Source of the DNA: Micromonospora rosaria | Lineage (GTDB): Bacteria; Actinomycetota; Actinomycetes; Mycobacteriales; Micromonosporaceae | Reading direction: 5' to 3' | NCBI RefSeq assembly: GCF_001567585.1 | Contig: NZ_LRQV01000040.1 | Coordinates: 1 to 50,577 of the forward strand | Length of the DNA: 50,577 bases | Shown here: piece after piece, positions 16,344 through 24,538 of the stretch | Numbering within the stretch: position 1 is the first letter of the stretch | How the letters are laid out: every line of letters begins with the position of its first letter | Position numbers and translations under genes: made by a program | The notes under the pieces: generated by a model | What the model was told of the DNA's origin: nothing | Databases searched by the model: none | Seen by the model: only the letters and a program-made list of their open reading frames with translations

Positions 16344-16889
16344 TCAGGTGGGCCAGGCGCGCACGAGCAGGTCGCGGGTGTCGGTGAGCAGTTGCGGGAG
16401 GACCTTCGTTCGGCCGATCACCGGCATGAAGTTGGCGTCCCCGCCCCACCGGGGCACCACGTGCTGGTGCAGGTGGGCGGCGATGCCCGCGCCGGCCACG
16501 CCGCCCTGGTTCATCCCCAGGTTGAACCCGTGCGCGCTGCTGACGCCCCGGATCACCCGCATCGCCGTCTGGGTGTACGTGGCCAGTTCGACCGTCTCCG
16601 CCGCGTCGAGGTCGGTGTAGTCGGCGACGTGCCGGTACGGGCAGACCAGCAGGTGACCCGGGTTGTACGGGTACAGGTTGAGCACCACGAAGACGTGCTC
16701 GCCCCGGGCCACGACCAGGCTCTCCTGCGGCGGCAGCCCCGGCGCGCGGCAGAACGGGCAGCCGGCGGGTTTGTCGTACCCGCCCTCCGGCCGGTCCTCG
16801 CCGGAGATGTACGTCATCCGGTGCGGCGTCCAGAGCCTGTCCAGCCCGTCGGCCATGTCCCTGTCGGTGTGCCCCTCCGCCCCAGTCAC
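16344..16889 (-). CDS. HIT family nucleotide phosphorylase/hydrolase (Ap4A phosphorylase-like)
   Basis: 181 residues from GTG 16889. The HIT triad is H139-L-H141-Q-H143 in AAHLHQHVVPRW. An N-terminal CPFC (near 44-47) and NLYPYNPGHLLVCPYRH complete the family pattern. The orthologue by synteny is Rv2613c, shown to be an Ap4A phosphorylase next to pgsA and thrS. The frame continues upstream to 17180 through a region that looks non-coding, so the later GTG is preferred; ATG 16856 is the alternative. It probably degrades dinucleoside polyphosphates such as those made by aminoacyl-tRNA synthetases, which fits its nearness to thrS. Confidence 0.9.
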   Translation of the reverse strand: MTGAEGHTDRDMADGLDRLWTPHRMTYISGEDRPEGGYDKPAGCPFCRAPGLPPQESLVVARGEHVFVVLNLYPYNPGHLLVCPYRHVADYTDLDAAETVELATYTQTAMRVIRGVSSAHGFNLGMNQGGVAGAGIAAHLHQHVVPRWGGDANFMPVIGRTKVLPQLLTDTRDLLVRAWPT

Positions 16890-17007
16890 ACCGGCGATCC
16901 TACGTTCCCGTCCGGCGACGGCCCACCGGCGGCGACCGCTGTTCCACGCCGACCTGCGGCGCGGCCGGAACCGGGCCGAAAGGTGAGTAAAAAGCAAGTT
17001 AACGATC

Positions 17008-17073
17008 TTGACTTGGGCATTGATGTCGATAAAGACTCCCATCTCATTCGAGCATGATGATCGTCGATGGGAG
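17008..17073 (+). promoter_or_regulatory. AT-rich promoter and inverted repeat masking the Shine-Dalgarno of the M15 peptidase gene
   Basis: -35 TTGACT (17008-17013) is followed by AT-rich -10 candidates GATAAA (17028-17033) or TAAAGA (17030-17035). A perfect 8-bp inverted repeat CTCCCATC (17036-17043) / GATGGGAG (17066-17073) has a 22-nt loop; its right arm contains the GGGAG that serves as ribosome-binding site for GTG 17080. The segment 16981-17065 is far more AT-rich than anything around it. Confidence 0.5.
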
Positions 17074-17079
17074 ATCCCC

Positions 17080-17832
17080 GTGAGTCGCCGTGCCACCCTC
17101 CTGCACCGCCTCGGCCGGACCATCACCGCCGGTCTACTGGCCGCCGTCGCCTCCCTGGTGGCGGTGACCGCCACCGGCACCGCCGCCCAGGCCGACGGCT
17201 GCTACACCTGGGGCCGCGCGCTGTCCCAGGGCATGTCCGGCGAGGACGTCCGCCAGCTCCAGATCCGCGTCTCCGGCTACCCCGGGTACGGCGCGGTGCT
17301 CGGCCTAGACGGGGTCTTCGGCCCGGCGACCCGGTCCGCCGTGATCCGCTTCCAGCAGGCGTACGGCCTGGCCGCCGACGGGATCGCCGGGGCGCAGACC
17401 TTCGCCACCCTGTACAACCTCCAGGACGACGACTGCACCCCGGTCAACTTCACCTACGCCGAGTGGAACCGGTGTAACAGCACCTGGTCCGGCGGCGCGG
17501 TGGCGGCGGGCACGGCGCGGTTCAACGCGCTGGTCTCGATGTGGAAGCTCCAGGCCATGCGGCGGGCCCTCGGCAGCGTCCCGCTCACCATCAGCAGCGG
17601 GTTCCGCAGCACCGCCTGCAACAACGCGGTCGGCGGGATCTCCACCAGCCGGCACCTCTACGGCGACGGCGTGGACCTCGTCGGGTCGCCCTCGTTCTGC
17701 CGCCTCGCCCAGCAGGCGCGCAACCACGGCTTCACCAACATCCTCGGCCCCGGCTACGCCGGCCACAACGACCACGTCCACCTGGGCAGCACCCCGAGCC
17801 GGCACTGGTCGGCACCGAGCTGCGGGATCTGA
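17080..17832 (+). CDS. secreted peptidoglycan-binding / D-Ala-D-Ala carboxypeptidase-like protein (peptidase M15)
   Basis: 250 residues. Signal peptide 1-38 (RR near the start, hydrophobic 16-33, cleavage near AAQA). A PG_binding_1 domain (about 44-110) shows SGEDVRQLQIRVSGY and LDGVFGPATRSAVIRFQQAYG. A Peptidase_M15_3 domain contains the zinc site SRHLYGDGVDL and DHVHLG (His, Asp, His). It would be exported and trim cell-wall peptide stems. GTG 17080 uses GGGAG as Shine-Dalgarno; the longer frame from 17008 would cross the promoter and is rejected. The gene sits alone between HIT and thrS and converges on thrS across repeat copy B. Confidence 0.92.
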   Translation: MSRRATLLHRLGRTITAGLLAAVASLVAVTATGTAAQADGCYTWGRALSQGMSGEDVRQLQIRVSGYPGYGAVLGLDGVFGPATRSAVIRFQQAYGLAADGIAGAQTFATLYNLQDDDCTPVNFTYAEWNRCNSTWSGGAVAAGTARFNALVSMWKLQAMRRALGSVPLTISSGFRSTACNNAVGGISTSRHLYGDGVDLVGSPSFCRLAQQARNHGFTNILGPGYAGHNDHVHLGSTPSRHWSAPSCGI

Positions 17833-17849
17833 CCCCACCCCGCCCCGGC

Positions 17850-17937
17850 GGTAAGGAAGGGCCCCTTCTTAACACTGCGTGGTGAGAAGGGAGCCCTTCT
17901 CTACCGCAGGCGTTAAGAGGGGGCCCTTCCTTACACC
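17850..17937. repeat. GGGGCCCC palindromic element, copy B (compound)
   Basis: This 88-nt element fills the gap between the convergent M15 and thrS genes. Outer arms read GGTAAGGAAGGGCCCC on the plus strand and GGTGTAAGGAAGGGCCC on the minus strand. An inner hairpin (AGAAGGG with CCCTTCT, 17885-17900) makes it a three-armed variant. The right end touches the thrS stop codon (17938-17940). Confidence 0.8.
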
Positions 17938-19938
17938 TCAGGCGGCGGAGGGGCCGGCGTTGCTGCGGGAGCGGACCACGTCCAGGACGTGGGCCACCGC
18001 CTCGGCCACCGGCACCCCGTTGCGCTGCGAGCCGTCGCGGTACCGGAAGGAGACCGTGCCCGCCGCCACGTCGTCGTCCCCGGCGATCACCATGAACGGG
18101 ATCTTCTGCTGCTGGGCGGTACGGATCTTCTTCTGCATCCGGTCGTCGCCGGTGTCGACCTGGGCCCGGATCCCCTCGGCGCGCAGCGCCGCGACGAAGC
18201 CGTGCAGGTACTCGGTGTGGTCCTCGCGGATCGGGATGCCGACCACCTGCACCGGGGCCAGCCACGCCGGGAACGCCCCCGCGTAGTGCTCGGTGAGCAC
18301 CCCGAAGAACCGCTCGATCGAGCCGAAGAGCGCCCGGTGGATCATCACCGGCCGCTGCCGGGTACCGTCGGCGGCCTGGTACTCCAGGCCGAACCGCTCC
18401 GGCAGGTTGAAGTCGACCTGGATGGTGGACATCTGCCAGGTCCGGCCGATCGCGTCCTTGGCCTGCACGGAGATCTTCGGCCCGTAGAAGGCCGCGCCAC
18501 CCGGGTCGGGCACCAGGTCCAGCCCGGACTCCTGCGCGGCGGAGCGCAGCGCCTCGGTGGCCCGCTCCCAGTTCTCGTCGGTGCCGACCGACTTCTCCGG
18601 GTTGCGGGTGGACAGCTCCAGGTAGAAGTCGTCCAGCCCGTAGTCGCGCAGCAGTTCCAGGACGAAGGCGAGCAGCGACTTCAGCTCGCCCGCCATCTGC
18701 TCCTCGCTGCAGAAGATGTGCGCGTCGTCCTGCGTCATGCCGCGCACCCGGGTCAGGCCGTGCACCACACCGGACTTCTCGTACCGGTACACCGTGCCGA
18801 ACTCGAACATCCGCAGCGGCAGCTCGCGGTAGGACCGCCCCCGGGACCGGAAGATCAGGTCGTGCATCGGGCAGTTCATCGGCTTGAGGTAGTAGTTCGC
18901 GCCCTCCACCTCCATGGGCGGGAACATGCCGTCGGCGTACCAGTCGAGGTGCCCGGAGACCTCGTACAGGTGGCCCTTGGTGATGTGCGGCGTGTTCACG
19001 AACGCGTAGCCGGCCTGCTCGTGCTTGATGCGCGAGTAGTTCTCCATCTCCCGGCGGATGATCCCGCCCTTGGGGTGGAAGACCGCCAAGCCGGAGCCCA
19101 GCTCGTCGGGGAAGCTGAACAGGTCCAGGTCCACACCGAGCTTGCGGTGGTCGCGCCGGGCCGCCTCCTCCAGCAGCTTCAGGTACGCCTTCAGCTCGTC
19201 ACGGGTCGGCCAGGCGGTGCCGTAGACCCGCTGGAGCTGCGGGTTCTTCTCCGAGCCCCGCCAGTACGCGGCGGCCGACCGCATCAGCTTGAACGCCCCG
19301 ATCAGCCGGGTGTTCGGCAGGTGCGGGCCCCGGCACAGGTCCGACCAGCAGACCTTCTCCTCGGTCGCGGCGAGGTTGTCGTAGATGGTCAGCTCACCAC
19401 CGCCGACCTCCATCACCTCGGAGGAGTCCAGCCCCTCGCCCTTGACGTCGATCAGCTCCAGCTTGAACGGCTCGGCGGCCAGCTCGGCCTTCGCCTCGTC
19501 CAGGCTGTCGAACCGCCGCCGGCGGAACCGCTGCCCGGATTTGACGATCTCCTGCATCCGCTTCTCGAGCTTGGCCAGGTCGTCCGGCTGGAACGGCTTG
19601 TCCACCGCGAAGTCGTAGTAAAAGCCGTTCTCGATCGGCGGGCCGATGCCGAGCTTGGCCTCCGGGAAGACGTCCTGCACCGCCTGGGCGAGCACGTGCG
19701 CGGTCGAGTGGCGCAGCACGTTCAGCCCGTCCGGGGTGTCCAGGGCGACCGGCTCGACGCTGGTCTCCTCGGCCGGCGCCCAGTCCAGGTCGCGGAGCTG
19801 GCCCTGCGGGTCGCGGACCACGACGATCGCCTTCGGGCCGGCCGTGGGCAGCCCGGCCGCCGCCACCGCGTCGGCCGCCGTGGTCCCGGCGGCGACGACG
19901 ACGGGGTCGGCCACGACGGGGGTACGGGGTGCGGACAC
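17938..19938 (-). CDS. thrS: threonyl-tRNA synthetase
   Basis: 666 residues, close to the usual 640-690. An N-terminal TGS domain is followed by the editing domain with [10 protein letters not shown], the class II core with motif 2 ([19 protein letters not shown]), the zinc-ligand region MNCPMH, and motif 3 around [12 protein letters not shown]. The anticodon-binding domain begins near [13 protein letters not shown] 19938 is preceded by GGAGGAG; a start at 20022 would add 28 residues from the leader. Synteny places it upstream of the HIT gene as in mycobacteria. No T-box leader is visible in the short upstream region. Confidence 0.97.
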   Translation of the reverse strand: MSAPRTPVVADPVVVAAGTTAADAVAAAGLPTAGPKAIVVVRDPQGQLRDLDWAPAEETSVEPVALDTPDGLNVLRHSTAHVLAQAVQDVFPEAKLGIGPPIENGFYYDFAVDKPFQPDDLAKLEKRMQEIVKSGQRFRRRRFDSLDEAKAELAAEPFKLELIDVKGEGLDSSEVMEVGGGELTIYDNLAATEEKVCWSDLCRGPHLPNTRLIGAFKLMRSAAAYWRGSEKNPQLQRVYGTAWPTRDELKAYLKLLEEAARRDHRKLGVDLDLFSFPDELGSGLAVFHPKGGIIRREMENYSRIKHEQAGYAFVNTPHITKGHLYEVSGHLDWYADGMFPPMEVEGANYYLKPMNCPMHDLIFRSRGRSYRELPLRMFEFGTVYRYEKSGVVHGLTRVRGMTQDDAHIFCSEEQMAGELKSLLAFVLELLRDYGLDDFYLELSTRNPEKSVGTDENWERATEALRSAAQESGLDLVPDPGGAAFYGPKISVQAKDAIGRTWQMSTIQVDFNLPERFGLEYQAADGTRQRPVMIHRALFGSIERFFGVLTEHYAGAFPAWLAPVQVVGIPIREDHTEYLHGFVAALRAEGIRAQVDTGDDRMQKKIRTAQQQKIPFMVIAGDDDVAAGTVSFRYRDGSQRNGVPVAEAVAHVLDVVRSRSNAGPSAA

Positions 19939-20027
19939 GGGGACTCCTCCAACGACAGGTAGCGGATGGGGCCGAGGACCGGCCCCGCCGATGCTATCGG
20001 TCCCACCCCCCACCCCCGCCACCGGGA

Positions 20028-20083
20028 AAGGAAGGGCCCCCTGTTAACGCCTCCGGTAGTACCGGGGCCCCCTGTTAACACCC
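20028..20083. repeat. GGGGCCCC element, copy C (arms in direct orientation)
   Basis: Two copies of GGGCCCCCTGTTAAC lie at 20034-20048 and 20065-20079, 31 bp apart and in the same orientation, flanked by AAGGAA on the left and ACACC on the right. This copy lies in the divergent promoter region between thrS (-) and the YcnI-like gene (+), so it cannot be a simple terminator. Confidence 0.7.
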
Positions 20084-20187
20084 GCCGTCGCCCCCGCGAT
20101 TGAACCTTTGCCGCCCGCCGCCCGAACTACCACGTGTGGTCGGAGTCGGTACGGCCACCTGGACACCCGAGGGGGAGGCCGATCACC

Positions 20188-21171
20188 ATGACCCGTAGCG
20201 ACAGCCGGCGACGCCGGACCGGACCGCTGGCCGCTGTGGCGGTCGCCGTCGCCGGGGCGCTGGGCTGGCCCGCACCGGCGCTGGCGGCGGACGTGACGAG
20301 CACGCCGGCACAGGCCCGCCAGGGTGACCCGGTGAAGTGGGAGATCGTGGTGCCCGAGGAGCGCCCCGGCACCCGTACCCGTCAGATCGAGCTGCGGCTG
20401 CCGGCACAGACGCCGGTCGCCGAGGCGTACCCGATGTCCGTCGACGGCTGGGCACCGAGGATCACCAGCCGGACGCTGGACGAGCCGGTGGTGAGCCTGC
20501 ACGGTCCCCCGGTGGGGACGGTCACCGCCGCGGTGACCTGGATCCGGGTCGGCGGCGGGGGCGGCGGCCCGCACCGGTTCGCCGTCTCGATGGGCCCGCT
20601 GCCGCAGGCCGAGCGGATGACGTTCGAGGTGGTGCAGACCTACGCGGACGGCACGGTGGTGCGCTGGGCCGACCCGGCGGGCGGGACGCACCCGGCACCG
20701 GTGCTGACCCTGCTGCCGCCGGCACCCGGCGCGGCGGGCGGCGGGGGGCACGGCGGCCACGGCAGCGGCCTCGCCGGCCCCGACGAGTACGGCGGGTCCG
20801 CCCCGTACGAGCCGACGGCGGCCGACGGCGACGGTGGCCCGAGCGCGGACGTGCTGCTGGGGGCGGGACTGCTCGCCGGCCTCGGCGGCGGGGCGGCGGT
20901 CGGCTGGCTCGGCAGCCGCTGGCGGCGACGCCACCGGCCGGCGGACGACGCCGAGCGCGGGCCCAGCCTGGCGGACGCCCTGTCCGAGATCACCCGGGGC
21001 CCGTCCGGCGACCCGGACGCCACCACCCCGCGCCCACCGGACACCGCCGGGACGGACACCACCGGGAGCGCGGCGGCGGGCGACGAGGACGGGGCGCGGG
21101 CGGAAACGGAGCCAACGGTGAGAACGACGCCGACGGCGGGAACGGAGCCGACGGCGGGAGCCGCGCGCTGA
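20188..21171 (+). CDS. YcnI-like (DUF1775) secreted, membrane-anchored protein
   Basis: 327 residues. Signal peptide 1-33 with cleavage near ALA-ADVT, a DUF1775/YcnI domain (34 to about 165: VKWEIVVPEERPGTRTRQIEL, VDGWAPRI), a Gly/His-rich linker, one membrane segment near 230-250 followed by RRRRH, and a long acidic Thr/Gly-rich cytoplasmic tail. YcnI proteins are linked to copper handling, and their mature N-terminus normally begins with a copper-binding His. Here that position reads Ala-Asp-Val, so the ligand appears lost. ATG 20188 has GGGGGAGG upstream. No copC/copD gene is adjacent, unlike in many genomes. Confidence 0.8.
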   Translation: MTRSDSRRRRTGPLAAVAVAVAGALGWPAPALAADVTSTPAQARQGDPVKWEIVVPEERPGTRTRQIELRLPAQTPVAEAYPMSVDGWAPRITSRTLDEPVVSLHGPPVGTVTAAVTWIRVGGGGGGPHRFAVSMGPLPQAERMTFEVVQTYADGTVVRWADPAGGTHPAPVLTLLPPAPGAAGGGGHGGHGSGLAGPDEYGGSAPYEPTAADGDGGPSADVLLGAGLLAGLGGGAAVGWLGSRWRRRHRPADDAERGPSLADALSEITRGPSGDPDATTPRPPDTAGTDTTGSAAAGDEDGARAETEPTVRTTPTAGTEPTAGAAR

Positions 21172-21175
21172 CCGG

Positions 21176-22096
21176 TCAGCCGGCCCAGGCCGGGAGGGCC
21201 TCGCGGGCCGCCAGCCAGGCGGTGGGGACGCCCCCGGGGGTACCCACGCCGGTGTGCGCGGCCACCACCGCGCCGACGATGGCGGCCGTGGTGTCCACGT
21301 CCCCGCCCGCCTCGACGCAGGCCCGGACCGCCGCCGGGTAGTCGTCGAGGTGGGTCGCGGCGGCCCAGAGCGTGAACGGCACGGTGTCCTGCGCGACGAC
21401 CCGGGAGCCGTTGCCGAGGGCGTCGACCACCTCGGCCAGCGGGCGGCCCAGCAGGCCGGCGGCGCGGCGTACCCCGTGGTGCACCTCGGTGGCCGGGTCG
21501 AGCGTCGCGGCGACCGCGGCGAGCAGCCGGGCCGGGGCCGGGCGCTCGCCGGCCAGCCGGGCACGGGCGGCGAGCGCGGCGGCCACCGCCACCGCGACCG
21601 CCCCGGTGATCCCCTCCGGGTGGCCGTGGGTCACCTCGGCGCTGGCCCGCGCCTGGGTGGCGGCCCGGGCCGGCGAGTCGGCGAAGTACGCCCCGAGCGG
21701 GCCCACCCGCATCGCCGCGCCGTTGCCGCAGGAGCCCTGCCCGTCGAAGGCGGAGGCGGCGGCCACCGGCCAGGGCGTCCCGGTCCGGATCAGGCGCAGG
21801 ATGGTCACCGCGCCCGGCCCGTACCCCCGGTACGGCTCGCAGCGCTCGGCGAAGGCGCGGGCCAGCCGGTCCCGGTCGATCTCCCCCGCCCCGGCCAGTT
21901 CGGCCACCACCGAGCAGGCCATCTCGGTGTCGTCGGTCCACGACCAGGGTGCCGGGGGCAGCCGACCGGCGGCGAGGTCGGCGGGGTGGCGCCCCGGCAC
22001 GAAGAACTGCGAACCGAGGGCGTCGCCGACCGAGAGGCCGGCCAGGGCGTCCCGGGCGAGGGCCAGGCGGGTGTCGGCGAAGAGGACGAATGTCAT
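21176..22096 (-). CDS. ADP-ribosylglycohydrolase family protein
   Basis: 306 residues. The family's metal-binding motifs are present: GLSVGDALGSQF near the N-terminus, WSWTDDTEMA (Asp pair for one magnesium) and GGDVDTTAAIVGAV near the C-terminus. The region SCGNGAAMRVGPLG lines the active site in DraG-like hydrolases. It would remove ADP-ribose from a protein or small molecule. ATG 22096 is the only start giving the family N-terminus. It is divergent from the OmpR-type regulator and ends 4 bp from the convergent YcnI-like gene. No partner ADP-ribosyltransferase is in the window. Confidence 0.9.
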   Translation of the reverse strand: MTFVLFADTRLALARDALAGLSVGDALGSQFFVPGRHPADLAAGRLPPAPWSWTDDTEMACSVVAELAGAGEIDRDRLARAFAERCEPYRGYGPGAVTILRLIRTGTPWPVAAASAFDGQGSCGNGAAMRVGPLGAYFADSPARAATQARASAEVTHGHPEGITGAVAVAVAAALAARARLAGERPAPARLLAAVAATLDPATEVHHGVRRAAGLLGRPLAEVVDALGNGSRVVAQDTVPFTLWAAATHLDDYPAAVRACVEAGGDVDTTAAIVGAVVAAHTGVGTPGGVPTAWLAAREALPAWAG

Positions 22097-22169
22097 GTCC
22101 GTCCCAGCTTGCCCGGTGACCTGGTGTGCCGCAACGCGGTCAACTTGCCACGGGAAGTACGGTCGTGAC

Positions 22170-22859
22170 GTGGCCACCGTGCTCCTGGTCGAAGACGACC
22201 ACGTCGTCCGCGGCGCGATGCTGCGATCCCTGACCGACCGGGGGCACGCCGTGCACGCCGTCGGCACCGCGCTGGACGCGCTGCGCCGGGTCGCCGCGGA
22301 GACCCCCGACCTGGTCGTGCTCGACCTGGGCCTGCCCGACCTGGACGGCTCGGACGCGCTGCGCATGCTGCGCGGCATCACCGACGTGCCGATCATCATC
22401 GCCACCGCCCGCGACGACGAGCAGTCGGTGGTCCGGCTGCTGCGCGCCGGCGCGGACGACTACATGGTCAAGCCGTTCACCGGCGCCCACCTGGACGCCC
22501 GGATCACCACCGTCCTGCGCCGGGTCGGCCGGGCCAGCCGGGCCGTCGCGCCGGCCGTGCACACCGTCGGCGGCCTGCGGGTCGACGTGGGCGAACGCAG
22601 CGCCCACCTGGACGGCGAGCCCCTGGCCCTGACCCGCAAGGAATTCGACCTGTTGGCGTATCTCGCCGCGCGACCCGGCCGGGTAGTGTCCCGGCGGGAA
22701 CTCTTGGAGGAGGTATGGCGGCAGCCATCGGTCGGCGAGGACCAGACGATCGACGTCCACCTGTACTGGCTCCGGCGCAAAATGGGCGAGTCCGCGGCGA
22801 AGCCCCGCTACCTGCGCACCGTGCGGGGGGTCGGATTCCGGTTGGTGGCACCCGACTGA
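22170..22859 (+). CDS. OmpR/PhoB family response regulator
   Basis: 229 residues. Receiver domain: acidic pair in LLVEDDH, phosphoacceptor Asp52 in VVLDLGLPDLDG, Thr in IIIATARDDE, Lys in YMVKPF near 101. The C-terminal winged helix includes LTRKEFDLLAYLAARPGRVVSR, VGEDQTIDVHLYWLRRKM and the wing TVRGVGFRL. GTG 22170 follows a -10-like TACGGT (22158-22163) by 6 nt and has no clear Shine-Dalgarno, so a leaderless start is likely. The TGA overlaps the proposed CTG start of the kinase. Confidence 0.93.
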   Translation: MATVLLVEDDHVVRGAMLRSLTDRGHAVHAVGTALDALRRVAAETPDLVVLDLGLPDLDGSDALRMLRGITDVPIIIATARDDEQSVVRLLRAGADDYMVKPFTGAHLDARITTVLRRVGRASRAVAPAVHTVGGLRVDVGERSAHLDGEPLALTRKEFDLLAYLAARPGRVVSRRELLEEVWRQPSVGEDQTIDVHLYWLRRKMGESAAKPRYLRTVRGVGFRLVAPD

Positions 22860-24292
22860 GGGTCGCGCTGGCCTGGCTCACCGCCGGCATGTGCACCCTC
22901 ATCACGCTGGCCGCCCTGGTCCCCCTCGGCTTCACCCTGGCGGACCAGGCCCGGGAGCGGGCCCTCGCCGACGCCGCCCGGCGCAGCGCGCTGGTCACCG
23001 GCGCGCTCACGGTCAGCACCGACCCGGCCGCCGTCGACCGCGCCGTCGCGGCCACCGGCGGCGACCCGCAGACCCGACCCGTCGTGCACGGTCTCGGGGA
23101 CGGGCCGGCCACGTCCCGGGCCGACCCGGCCGACCTCGCCACCGCCGGCGCCGACCGGCGGCCGGTGGTCGTCGACGTGCCCGGCGGGGTGGTCCGCCTC
23201 GACCCGGTGGTGCTCGGCGGGACGGTCGCGGTGGTCGAGGTCTTCGTGCCCGACGCCGACCTGGCCGGGGACGTCGGCGGACGCTGGTGGCTGCTGGCGG
23301 CGGTGGCCGCCGCGCTGGTGGCCGCCGCGGTGATCCTGGTGGACCGGATCGCGGCGCGGACCGTCGACTCGGCCCGGGAGCTGACCAGGGCGGCGCTCGC
23401 GGTGGGCGACGGCGACCCGGGGGTACGTCTCGATCCGGGCGGCCCCCGCGAGCTGGCCGAGGCCGGGTACGCGTTCAACCGGATGGCGGACCGGCTGGTG
23501 GTCTCCCGCGCCGACGAACGGGAACTGGTGGCCGACCTGTCGCACCGGCTGCGTACCCCGTTGACGGTGCTGCGGCTGGACGCCGAGGCGCTGGAGTCCG
23601 ACGACACCAGCGTCGGGGCGTTCAGCCAGGCGGAGTTGGACCGTCGCCGGGGCATCCGGCGGATCCGCCAGGCGATCGTCACCCTGGAGGGCGAGGTCGA
23701 CGAGCTGATCAAGACCACCCGCAGGGTGGTCACCCAGGAGACCGCGCCGGCCACCTGTGACGTCAGCGAGGTGGTCCGGGACCGGATGGTGTTCTGGGCG
23801 GCCCTCGCCGGTGACCAGCATCGCCCGCACCGGGTCACCGGGGCCCAGCTCCGGATCCCGGTACCGGTGGCGCGGGCCGAGCTGGCCGCCGCCCTGGACG
23901 CGGTGATCGGCAACGTCTTCCGGTACACCCCGCAGGGGACGGCGTTCGAGGTGGCCGTCTCCCGGCGGGACGGGTACGTGGCGGTCCGCATCGACGACGC
24001 CGGCCCCGGCATCCCCGACCCCGACCGGGCGCTGCGCCGGGGCGCCAGCGACCAGGGCTCCACCGGCCTGGGGCTGGACATCGCCAGGCGGGTCGCGTTG
24101 CAGGCCAACGGCTCGGTGAGCATCGACCGGGCCCGGTTGGGCGGGGCCAGCGTGGTGATGCTGCTGACCGACCCGGAGGCGACCCCCCGCCAGGTCAACC
24201 GCTTCGGTCTGGTCGGGCGGATGACCCGGGAGGTCCGGGAGCCGCGCAGCGGCCCCCGGCGCTGGCTGCGGCGGCGCACCGGCGGCGACTGA
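22856..24292 (+). CDS. sensor histidine kinase, possibly initiated at CTG
   Basis: About 478 residues. First membrane span 3-27, extracytoplasmic sensor, second span near 143-163, HAMP-like linker, HisKA with DLSHRLRTPLTVLRL, and HATPase_c with VIGNVFRYTP (N box), DDAGPGIPD (G1) and GSTGLGLDIA (G2). No ATG, GTG or TTG lies in frame between 22715 and 22889. CTG 22856 overlaps the regulator's TGA exactly as ATGA/GTGA overlaps do elsewhere in this window, and keeps the first span whole (LRVALAWLTAG). ATG 22889 would cut into that span; ATG 22715 would overlap the regulator by 145 nt. Partner of the preceding regulator; signal unknown. Confidence 0.85.
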   Translation: MRVALAWLTAGMCTLITLAALVPLGFTLADQARERALADAARRSALVTGALTVSTDPAAVDRAVAATGGDPQTRPVVHGLGDGPATSRADPADLATAGADRRPVVVDVPGGVVRLDPVVLGGTVAVVEVFVPDADLAGDVGGRWWLLAAVAAALVAAAVILVDRIAARTVDSARELTRAALAVGDGDPGVRLDPGGPRELAEAGYAFNRMADRLVVSRADERELVADLSHRLRTPLTVLRLDAEALESDDTSVGAFSQAELDRRRGIRRIRQAIVTLEGEVDELIKTTRRVVTQETAPATCDVSEVVRDRMVFWAALAGDQHRPHRVTGAQLRIPVPVARAELAAALDAVIGNVFRYTPQGTAFEVAVSRRDGYVAVRIDDAGPGIPDPDRALRRGASDQGSTGLGLDIARRVALQANGSVSIDRARLGGASVVMLLTDPEATPRQVNRFGLVGRMTREVREPRSGPRRWLRRRTGGD

Positions 24293-24538
24293 CCGGGGCG
24301 TCAACTGTGCCGGAACGCAAGTTTTTCTTAGCTTCGGCTTAACCGCGCCCCCGGACGTCCGCGCCGGTGCCATGCTCACTGACGAACCCATCAGTTCCAC
24401 CGGCTGACTGCCTGCAACACCCACCGGCCGGTGCAGCCGTGCGTGCGGCGGGAGCCATGGTCCCCCACACCTGCTCCCGCCGCTCGCCGCATCCTGCTCC
24501 CGCCGCTCGCCGCAACCGGCGGACGGTCCGCCCGCCGC
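24293..24538. other. convergent gap with AT-rich direct repeat and 22-bp tandem repeat
   Basis: Near 24320-24343 the AT-rich stretch contains CTTAG and CTTAA 11 bp apart (one helical turn), the spacing typical of OmpR-family half-sites. At 24470-24491 and 24493-24514 a 22-nt GC-rich unit is repeated in tandem. No canonical terminator and no convincing gene were seen; an ATG at 24371 opens only an 11-codon frame. Confidence 0.45.

Noticed and set aside
16890..17079. c-di-AMP (ydaO) riboswitch before the wall peptidase gene
   Set aside because: Actinobacterial wall hydrolase genes often have one, but the leader here is short, AT-rich and lacks the conserved ydaO core segments.
19939..20187. 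T-box leader upstream of thrS
   Set aside because: The minus-strand leader is short, occupied partly by repeat copy C, and shows no T-box core sequence or specifier loop.
20188..21171. GGGGCCCC-like cores inside coding sequences (for example near 13880 and 39310) as further repeat copies
   Set aside because: They lack the GGTGTAAGGA termini and the TTAAC inner blocks and are explained by coding composition.
24371..24406. 11-codon ORF (MLTDEPISSTG) after the kinase gene
   Set aside because: No ribosome-binding site, no promoter at leaderless distance, too short to support.
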